Origin: an uncultured Candidatus Saccharibacteria bacterium
Lineage (GTDB): Bacteria > Patescibacteria > Saccharimonadia > Saccharimonadales > UBA4665
DNA: 28,809 nt
Direction of reading: 5' to 3'
Assembly (NCBI GenBank): GCA_903925195.1
Contig: CAIYEO010000107.1
Coordinates: 1-28,809 of the forward strand
Shown here one piece after another: positions 22,693 to 28,809 of the stretch; positions within the stretch are counted from its first letter, which is position 1; each line of letters starts with the position of its first letter. The notes under the pieces were generated by a model, which saw nothing but the letters and a program-made list of their open reading frames with translations, was not told where the DNA came from and did no database searches. The translations under genes and the position numbers were made by a program.

Positions 22693-23862
22693 ATGGAGAA
22701 TATATTAATATTGGGAAGACAGAAAAATATTGCCCTTGCTGAGCTTGCAAGCTTATATGGATCTGAAAATTTTAGACTCTTAAATGATGTTTGTGTTTCA
22801 ACAACGCTCAAAACTAAAGACATTGACTTTAGAAGATTGGGTGGCAGTATTAAAATGGCAGAAATCATTGGACAATATCAGACAACTGAATGGGTAGAGA
22901 TAGAAAAGATTTTACATAAAGACATAGGTCAGCTACTTAACCTTCCCGTTGAGGGAAAAATGAACCTAGGTATTAGCACGTACGATTTAGATGTGAATAT
23001 TAATCAGCTTAAAAACCTTACTATTCAGCTTAAAAAAAGTATCAAAAAATTTGGACAATCCATAAGACTAATTCCTAATCAATCACTCCAACTAAATTCT
23101 GCTCAAATAATTCACAATAGATTACTCACCGCCAAAGGCATCGAACTGCTATTAATAAGAAATGGTCAATCTCTAGTTATAGCTAGAACTACTCATGAGC
23201 AAGATATAGATTCATACTCAAAAAGAGATTACGATAGGCCTTACCGTGACTCAAGAGTTGGTATGTTACCTCCAAAACTAGCTCAAATCCTTATAAACCT
23301 TGCCAATCCAGAACAAAATACTGTACTACTAGATCCATTTTGTGGCACAGGAGTTGTCTTGCAAGAAGCCTTATTAGACGGCCTAGATGCCTATGGAACA
23401 GATCTAGAGCCAAGGATGATAGACTATTCTGCTGGTAATCTTAAATGGCTTGAAAACATCTATCAAATAGATAATAAATATAGCCTTGAGACTGAAGATG
23501 CCACAGGCCATCAATGGAAGCATTTTGACAATGTAGCGAGTGAAACATATCTAGGTCAAGCCTATAGCTCCTACCCAGAGCAAGTTAGATTAACGACCAA
23601 CATTAATAACTGTAATACTATTATTTCTAAATTTCTAGACAATATCCACGACCAATTACCTGAGGGCAAAAGAATGGCTCTTGCCCTTCCTGCCTGGAAA
23701 GAAAGAAACACAAAAAGTTTTATTAGCCTTCCTCTCCTTGACCATCTTGAAGAACTGGGGTATAATCGATTAAGTTTTTCAATTAATTCTAACGATGATT
23801 TATTTTATCATCGCGAAGGACAAATTGTAGCAAGGCAACTAATAGTAATAACTAGGAAATAA
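22693..23862 (+). CDS. TRM11/TrmG10-like RNA methyltransferase
   Basis: From the ATG at 22693 the protein is 389 residues. The N-terminal part (about 1-165) would correspond to the THUMP-containing RNA-binding region of tRNA guanine-N2 methyltransferases. The C-terminal Rossmann domain shows RDYDRPYRDSRVGMLPPKLA, then motif I LLDPFCGTGVVLQEALL and an acidic TDLEPRM. The catalytic motif IV, normally DPPYG, reads SETYLGQ instead, so the chemistry at this site may differ. An upstream ATG at 22630 would put the start within the divergent promoter and is rejected. It is followed 3 bases later by rpmA, consistent with a translation-related role. Confidence 0.85.
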   Translation: MENILILGRQKNIALAELASLYGSENFRLLNDVCVSTTLKTKDIDFRRLGGSIKMAEIIGQYQTTEWVEIEKILHKDIGQLLNLPVEGKMNLGISTYDLDVNINQLKNLTIQLKKSIKKFGQSIRLIPNQSLQLNSAQIIHNRLLTAKGIELLLIRNGQSLVIARTTHEQDIDSYSKRDYDRPYRDSRVGMLPPKLAQILINLANPEQNTVLLDPFCGTGVVLQEALLDGLDAYGTDLEPRMIDYSAGNLKWLENIYQIDNKYSLETEDATGHQWKHFDNVASETYLGQAYSSYPEQVRLTTNINNCNTIISKFLDNIHDQLPEGKRMALALPAWKERNTKSFISLPLLDHLEELGYNRLSFSINSNDDLFYHREGQIVARQLIVITRK

Positions 23863-23865
23863 TAC

Positions 23866-24138
23866 ATGTCACACGTTAAAGCTGGTGGATCAGCAAAAAA
23901 TACAAGAGATAGTCCAGGTAAAAGACTTGGAGTTAAATTATATGCTGGCCAAAAAGTTACAGTCGGTCAAATCATAGTAAGACAAGTTGGACTAACAAAA
24001 AGAGCTGGAAAAGGCACAATGTTAAGTCGCAATTTCTCAATACATGCAGCTAAAGATGGTATCGTTGGTTTTAGAACTCGTAAAGTAAAAAGATTTACTG
24101 GAAGAACTGTTAGAAGAACCGAAGTTTTCGTTGATTAA
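23866..24138 (+). CDS. rpmA: Ribosomal protein bL27
   Basis: bL27 (90 aa) sits near the peptidyl transferase centre with its flexible N-terminus. The family block KAGGSAKNTRDSPGKRLGVK is seen at residues 5-24, followed by GQKVTVGQIIVRQVG and the basic C-terminal strands. The usual partner rplU (bL21) is not adjacent. It is probably cotranscribed with the methyltransferase, three bases upstream. The 3' end overlaps the converging receiver gene by four bases. Confidence 0.97.
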   Translation: MSHVKAGGSAKNTRDSPGKRLGVKLYAGQKVTVGQIIVRQVGLTKRAGKGTMLSRNFSIHAAKDGIVGFRTRKVKRFTGRTVRRTEVFVD

Positions 24139-24521
24139 ATAATCTTATTAATTCTCGTAACTACATCGCCAATAACTATTTGAGACTTTACTAAATAATC
24201 ATCAGCGCCTAAATCTTTGGCTTTTTGTTGATCAGATTCTTGTCCCAACGCCGTAAGCATCATAACCTTCATATTACTTGTGACAGGGGTATTTTTTAGT
24301 ATGTCTAAAACATCAAAGCCATTAATTTTAGGCATCATGACATCTAGAATGATTAAATCTGGCCTAAATTCTGTAGCTATTGCTAGTGCTTCTTCTCCAT
24401 CATTGACTCTTTTCACTACAAAACCTTCATTAATTAATCGATTCATATAGGCTTCAGCAAGCGCATTATCATCTTCTACTAACAATATTTTCTTTTTTTT
24501 GGTTTGATTATTTTCTTCCAT
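24135..24521 (-). CDS. Stand-alone response regulator receiver
   Basis: A single receiver domain of 128 residues after a Lys-rich N-terminus. All phosphorylation residues are intact: the acidic pair in VEDDNAL, the phosphoacceptor Asp in LIILDVMMPKINGFDV, Thr in MMLTALG and Lys in YLVKS. No DNA-binding output domain is attached, so it should work through protein contacts, like CheY or Spo0F. No kinase is adjacent. It ends tail to tail with rpmA and lies 26 bases after pyrG on the same strand. It contrasts with the Asp-less receiver at 17905-18285. Confidence 0.93.
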   Translation of the reverse strand: MEENNQTKKKKILLVEDDNALAEAYMNRLINEGFVVKRVNDGEEALAIATEFRPDLIILDVMMPKINGFDVLDILKNTPVTSNMKVMMLTALGQESDQQKAKDLGADDYLVKSQIVIGDVVTRINKII

Positions 24522-24547
24522 AACTATAACCTATTCCTTATTTACTA

Positions 24548-26149
24548 TTAGCGCAACATACTTTTTATAAAGCCATCAAACATAGGATGTGCTCGATTAG
24601 GACGTGATTTAAATTCTGGATGAAATTGGCTGGCCATAAAGAATTTATTTTCTGGGGCTTCTATGATCTCAACTAGGTTTTTATCGGGAGATAATCCGAC
24701 TGCCTTAATGCCCCATTGTTCATATTGAGACCTGAACTCATTATTACACTCATAACGGTGTCTGTGACGTTCTACGATTGTCTTAGAGCTATATAGCTTG
24801 CGTGCTAGTGACTTTGATTCTAAATCGCAAGGATAGTTACCTAGTCTCATCGAACCACCGGTATTTTCTTTTCCCTTTTGATCATTCATCGTAGAAATTA
24901 CTAGATGTTTAGAATCACTTTTAAGTTCTTCACTAGTAGCATCAGTAATTCCATAATTTCTTGCAGCTGCAATAACTGCTACTTGTAGACCCAGGCATAA
25001 ACCAAGATATGAAAGATCATTTTTTAAGGCAAACATTGCAGCATCAATTTTACCTTCAATACCTCTTATTCCAAAGCCTCCAGGTACTACTATTCCATCA
25101 ACTTCTTTCAGTAACTTTTCTCTTTTTGTGGCATTTGTCATGTCCTCAGCATTAATCCAAATAATCTCAACATCTGCATCATTAGACCAAGCTGCAACTC
25201 GCAATGCTTCAAAGACCGACATATACGTATCAGCATTATCTAAATATTTTGCTACCATTCCAACTTTAATGTGTTGATCATATTGTTTGGTTGCACGATC
25301 TATGACACTTTCCCATTGTTTGAGATTGGGTTTTTTAGTTTTCAAATTGAGCTTCTTACTAATTACATTCACTATGCCTGTTTTTTCTAATGTAACTGGG
25401 ACTTTATATATAGTTGATTCATTAGGAATAAGAGCAATAGATTCTTCCGAAACTCCACAAAAAAGACTTAGTTTTTTTCTAATAGTGTCTCTAGCTGTTT
25501 TTTCACTTCTAGCGACTAAGATATCTGGAATAATTCCAAGGCTTCTTAGATCTCTAACTGAATTTTGTGCAGGCTTTGTCTTGAATTCTTCGCTAGCTCC
25601 AAGATATGGAACATATACTACGTGAAGATAAAGACAATTTTCTCTACCTACCCGCAAACTAATCTCTCTAATTGCTTCAATGAAACTTAATGATTCGTAG
25701 TCTCCAACTGTTCCACCTATCTCTACGATATGAACGTCAAAGCCCTCACCAGCGGCTTGGATATAGTCTTGAATCTTACTTGTTACATGGGGGATAATTT
25801 GAATTGAATGGCCCCCAGATAGACCATCTCTTTCGTCCTGAATTACATCCATAAGCACCCTACCACTCATTAAACTACTTGATTGAGTTAATTCCTCGTC
25901 CAAAAATCTTTCGTAATGACCTAAATCTAGATCAGTTTCAGCACCATCTTTTGTTACGAAACATTCACCATGTTCGCGAGGGTTTAGTGTACCAGCGTCA
26001 ATATTTAGATAAGGATCACATTTTTGAATGTTAACATTCAATCCACGAGCCTTTAAAAGATTGCCAATTGAAGCGGCTGTTATACCCTTGCCTAGTCCAG
26101 ACAAGACTCCACCTGTTACAAAAATAAACTTAGTCGGTTGTTTTGACAC
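24548..26149 (-). CDS. pyrG: CTP synthase
   Basis: PyrG (533 aa) makes CTP from UTP, ATP and glutamine. The N-terminal synthase domain (about 1-265) begins KFIFVTGGVLSGLGKGITAAS, with the LNIDAGTLNPREHGECFV and VEIGGTVGDYES segments. The class I glutamine amidotransferase domain shows VPGGFGIRG, the nucleophile Cys in GLCLGLQ, and the HPEF triad motif near the C-terminus. The start is GTG at 26149, since no other start lies upstream; AGAGGTG (26157-26163, minus strand) may be a weak ribosome site. A possible promoter, TTGCCA/TAGTAT, lies further up. Confidence 0.97.
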   Translation of the reverse strand: MSKQPTKFIFVTGGVLSGLGKGITAASIGNLLKARGLNVNIQKCDPYLNIDAGTLNPREHGECFVTKDGAETDLDLGHYERFLDEELTQSSSLMSGRVLMDVIQDERDGLSGGHSIQIIPHVTSKIQDYIQAAGEGFDVHIVEIGGTVGDYESLSFIEAIREISLRVGRENCLYLHVVYVPYLGASEEFKTKPAQNSVRDLRSLGIIPDILVARSEKTARDTIRKKLSLFCGVSEESIALIPNESTIYKVPVTLEKTGIVNVISKKLNLKTKKPNLKQWESVIDRATKQYDQHIKVGMVAKYLDNADTYMSVFEALRVAAWSNDADVEIIWINAEDMTNATKREKLLKEVDGIVVPGGFGIRGIEGKIDAAMFALKNDLSYLGLCLGLQVAVIAAARNYGITDATSEELKSDSKHLVISTMNDQKGKENTGGSMRLGNYPCDLESKSLARKLYSSKTIVERHRHRYECNNEFRSQYEQWGIKAVGLSPDKNLVEIIEAPENKFFMASQFHPEFKSRPNRAHPMFDGFIKSMLR

Positions 26150-26215
26150 CGCTTTAACACCTCTTTTTATTATTTTGATACTACCCTATTACACGTATTA
26201 ATGGCAAGTTTTTTA

Positions 26216-27436
26216 TTAATTTCCTTTAAGAAAAGTTAATGCACTAGTTAATTGAGTATCGTTCTTATTTTTAATATCGTCAGCAGATATAGTTACTTTT
26301 TTATCTGGACTTATACCAACCTTATTAATGTTTTGGCCATTTGGTCGGTACCATTTAGCAATTGTTATCTTTGCTTCAGCTCCATCCTTAAGATTGTATA
26401 TTTGCTGAACGACGCCTTTACCATAGGATTTTTCTCCTACTATAGTAGCTGCTTTATTGTCATGCAAAGCTCCGGCAGTAATTTCACTAGCGCTTGCACT
26501 TCCACCGTCGAGCAATACTACTGTTGGTATTCCTTTGAGAGTATTCTTAGTTCCACTGGCCGTATAGGTCTGAAGAACTACATCACCACTTTTCTCCTGT
26601 AAAATAGTTTGTCCGGGACTCAACCATAGATTGCAAACACTTACGGCAGCATCAACTAGGCCGCCCGGATTTCCTCTTAGGTCTAGAATTACCCCATTCA
26701 CTTTACTAGTCTTGAATTGCTCTGCAGCTTTTGCGCTCAATGAAGCAGTATCCTCTGTGAATTGACTGATTTGTATGTAGCCTATATTGCCATCTAGTAT
26801 CTTACTAGTCACGCTTGGAATAGTAATAGTATCCCTTTTAATTTTAAAGGATAGCTGTTGGTTGCCTCCTCTTACAATATCCAAAGTCACGAACGTATCT
26901 TTTGGTCCTCTAATTTCAGTTACAGCAGCATCAACTGAAAGATTAGCCGTACTTTTTCCGTTGATATTAGCTATTATATCCTGGGCCTTAAGTCCAGCTT
27001 TGGATGCTGGGAATCCGGCAATTGGAGATACAACTATTATTTGCCCCTGACTATTCTTGCCCATCTCGGCTCCGATTCCACTAAACGAACCGCTGATTTC
27101 ATTATTGAAAGCTTGTGTATCCTTAGAACTAAAATATTCTGTATACGGGTCTTTTGCTGCCTGTGCTAGCCCTGCTTTCAAACCGTCTAGTACTTGTTGA
27201 TCTGTTAATTTACCGTCATAATTTTGTTTGATTATATTATACAGCTGATTAACCGATGAATAATTTATTTTACTTGCAAGATGATTATTAACAGATGGTG
27301 ACTGAGAAATACTAATATTACCATTACCGATATTAATGCCTAGGCTCAAAAAACCAAGCAAAACTATTGATATAGGAACTATTTTCAACGGCCATTTATT
27401 CAAAGACTTTAAGAAACTATTTTTTTTATGACTCAT
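26216..27436 (-). CDS. ctpA: S41-family C-terminal processing protease
   Basis: A periplasm-side or extracellular Ser/Lys protease (406 aa) that cuts unstructured protein C-termini, often of wall hydrolases and their regulators. An N-terminal signal anchor (about 17-37) is followed by a PDZ domain (about 115-200, with the GIGAEMG and GFPASKAGLKAQDII segments). The protease core has LDLRGNPGGL, catalytic Ser315 in GGSASASE and Lys340 in SYGKGVV, 25 residues apart as in the family. A real Shine-Dalgarno, GGAGG (27448-27452), and a TATAAT (27480-27485) precede it. The CHAP hydrolase upstream is a plausible substrate. Confidence 0.94.
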   Translation of the reverse strand: MSHKKNSFLKSLNKWPLKIVPISIVLLGFLSLGINIGNGNISISQSPSVNNHLASKINYSSVNQLYNIIKQNYDGKLTDQQVLDGLKAGLAQAAKDPYTEYFSSKDTQAFNNEISGSFSGIGAEMGKNSQGQIIVVSPIAGFPASKAGLKAQDIIANINGKSTANLSVDAAVTEIRGPKDTFVTLDIVRGGNQQLSFKIKRDTITIPSVTSKILDGNIGYIQISQFTEDTASLSAKAAEQFKTSKVNGVILDLRGNPGGLVDAAVSVCNLWLSPGQTILQEKSGDVVLQTYTASGTKNTLKGIPTVVLLDGGSASASEITAGALHDNKAATIVGEKSYGKGVVQQIYNLKDGAEAKITIAKWYRPNGQNINKVGISPDKKVTISADDIKNKNDTQLTSALTFLKGN

Positions 27437-27551
27437 TCAATAAAAACCCTCCAATTAATTTGTCTAACGAATACTTATAATTATACTTCAGTTGGGTATT
27501 AAAAAACTAATGCGTATAAATTTATATTGAAAAGAAGTTATATAATCTCAA
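27437..27551 (-). promoter_or_regulatory. Promoter and leader of the S41 protease gene
   Basis: The 115-base gap has a minus-strand TATAAT (27480-27485), no good -35, and a clear GGAGG 11 bases before the ATG. The leader is about 35 bases. Unlike the leaderless genes of this window, this one uses a classical ribosome site. Confidence 0.5.
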
Positions 27552-28700
27552 CTAACCGCCAAAATAAATATATGTTAGATTTGAAGCATCAACCCAATGA
27601 TCATAAAAATTACCATCGTAGCCATCATTATAAGAATAGACATGTACCTGCGAGCCATCAATACCAACTACCCACATAGCATGTCCAAACGACCCTCCCT
27701 CAAATATACCAACAGAACCTACCTTAGGAGTACTTCCTACTGAGAGGCCGGCATTTCTTGCGCTCGAAGGCCAATCTTTTGCATTGCCAAAAAATCGTGT
27801 ACTAATTCCATAATTCTGATAAACCATCCATGCTGTATAGCTTACACATTCTCTATTACACATACCCCAACTGTCACTATAAGTACAGCCTGGAACGAAA
27901 TCACTAGTATGCTCAAAGTTACAACCCCATGATCCAAACTGACCCGTGGCACTTCCAGGATATGACCCTCCACAAGTACCACTAGTAACCAGTGATCCTG
28001 TGCCATCAAGTTTTTTATTGGCTGCTGCTTGTTGCTGTCTGAGTGATGCTATAGTAGCTTGATTGGCTTGTATATCATGATTGTATTGATCTTGCTGTGA
28101 TTGATTATAGCCTAATAATGATTGCTGTTGGACTTGCGCATCTGCTAATTGACTATTCTGAAGTTGCTGCTGAACTAAGGTTTGTTTCACTTGATTTTTC
28201 TGAGTATTCAGTTGATTTTGAAGATCAGCTATTTGATTTAAAGATTTTTGAATCTTACCCTCGACAGCTTTTTGATATGTCTGCTGATCTATATAAACAC
28301 TTAAATTTTTTGATGATGCCAACATTTCAGTAGTACTGGTTTGACCACTAACATATATAGCTTTAACGTCTGATGCCAGAACCGTTTTTTGGTAGTCTAA
28401 ATCTTTTTGAGCTTGAGCTATTTGCGCCTCTAGTTCAGTAATGCGATTTCTACTAGCATTTATATCATTCTGAATTGCATTGATTTGATTTTGTAATTTA
28501 TTAATTGCATCCTGAAAACTTGATGCCTGTGATTGCAGAGAGGCTACACTCGCTTGTGTCTGTGTATTTTTATTTTGAAGTGTGTTGATTTGTTGCTGCA
28601 AACTATCTGCACTCACAAAAGGAGCGCTAACTAAAATAGACACGCCAATAAACATCAGTAAATATTTGAATTTAAATTTTTTGTTGAATATTTTTTTCAT
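27552..28700 (-). CDS. Secreted coiled-coil CHAP-domain peptidoglycan hydrolase
   Basis: A 382-residue protein with a signal peptide (basic start, hydrophobic about 12-26, cleavage likely near residue 31), a long Gln/Asn-rich coiled coil (about 33-225), a short linker and a C-terminal CHAP domain (about 245-382). The CHAP catalytic Cys lies in NRECVSYTAW and His in GHAMWVVG, followed by SYNDGYDGNFYDH. This is the layout of PcsB/CwlO-like division hydrolases, where the coiled coil holds the enzyme inactive until FtsEX or similar releases it. It probably cleaves peptide cross-links or the amide bond; in an epibiont it could act on the cell's own wall or on a host wall. Confidence 0.92.
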   Translation of the reverse strand: MKKIFNKKFKFKYLLMFIGVSILVSAPFVSADSLQQQINTLQNKNTQTQASVASLQSQASSFQDAINKLQNQINAIQNDINASRNRITELEAQIAQAQKDLDYQKTVLASDVKAIYVSGQTSTTEMLASSKNLSVYIDQQTYQKAVEGKIQKSLNQIADLQNQLNTQKNQVKQTLVQQQLQNSQLADAQVQQQSLLGYNQSQQDQYNHDIQANQATIASLRQQQAAANKKLDGTGSLVTSGTCGGSYPGSATGQFGSWGCNFEHTSDFVPGCTYSDSWGMCNRECVSYTAWMVYQNYGISTRFFGNAKDWPSSARNAGLSVGSTPKVGSVGIFEGGSFGHAMWVVGIDGSQVHVYSYNDGYDGNFYDHWVDASNLTYIYFGG

Positions 28701-28809
28701 ATTTAAATTTTTTATTTTATGATAACCATAACTAACATATCATAAACCCCCATAAGATGTAAATGTATTTGATTCTATTTAGATGTTTTCAATTTGAGAA
28801 AACGGCGAG
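28701..28809. other. Upstream region of the CHAP gene, to window edge
   Basis: Very AT-rich. A weak minus-strand pair, TTTACA and TATGTT 18 bases apart, could be the promoter. No gene, repeat or RNA is seen. Confidence 0.4.

Noticed and set aside
22641..22868. N-terminal extension of the flippase-like protein
   Set aside because: It would run antisense through the methyltransferase gene and lies upstream of the protein's own -10 box.
1..28809. Stop-codon reassignment (TGA as Gly or Trp)
   Set aside because: TGA ends mraY and the receiver before recO at the expected family lengths, and no conserved gene contains in-frame TGA.
1..28809. CRISPR arrays, insertion sequences, tRNA genes
   Set aside because: No regularly spaced repeats, transposase, terminal inverted repeats or tRNA-like cloverleaf with T-loop was recognised on either strand.

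Overview
The window is AT-rich bacterial chromosome, read with the standard bacterial code: TGA serves as a stop in mraY and in the receiver gene before recO. Gene content, very tight packing and several family-specific protein variants point to a small-genome Candidate Phyla Radiation (Patescibacteria) bacterium, most likely a Saccharibacteria (TM7) relative. That placement is inferred from gene families and layout; I saw no rRNA. No tRNA, CRISPR array, insertion sequence or phage gene was found.

Left part (1-5085). The tail of a probable amidohydrolase gene is followed by about 600 bases without a confident gene. Bases about 190-565 of that stretch are locally GC-rich and full of stems, and may be a noncoding RNA. 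Next come a 60-codon membrane protein, DNA topoisomerase I (topA), and a protein joining a sigma-70 region 4 helix-turn-helix to C-terminal HARE-HTH domains behind a near-consensus promoter. A 593-base convergent intergenic region holds two perfect DnaA-box 9-mers.

Centre (5086-15193, all minus strand). This is a division and cell-wall (dcw) cluster in transcription order mraZ, rsmH, ftsL-like, ftsI-type transpeptidase, mraY, ftsW, murG, ftsQ-like. It lacks the Mur ligases, ftsA and ftsZ. In front of mraZ, four TACCCAC boxes (GTGGGTA on the coding strand), spaced 10, 21 and 10 bases, straddle the promoter and look like the MraZ operator. Upstream lie a small LysM-like protein and a GH1 glycosidase.

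Right part (15230-28700). A minus-strand group encodes a degenerate histidine kinase, a receiver, RecO, glycyl-tRNA synthetase and a metallo-beta-lactamase-fold hydrolase. Kinase and receiver each carry Glu where the phosphorelay His or Asp should be. Another group is a flippase-like membrane protein, xseA, xseB and a membrane-anchored methyltransferase. Divergent from it are a TRM11-like methyltransferase and rpmA (L27). Then come an intact stand-alone receiver, CTP synthase (pyrG), an S41 processing protease and a secreted coiled-coil CHAP hydrolase.

Together the genes cover wall precursor synthesis and septation, wall remodelling, DNA repair and topology, translation and nucleotide supply. 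Several genes have a -10 box only 6-7 bases before the start codon, implying leaderless mRNAs.
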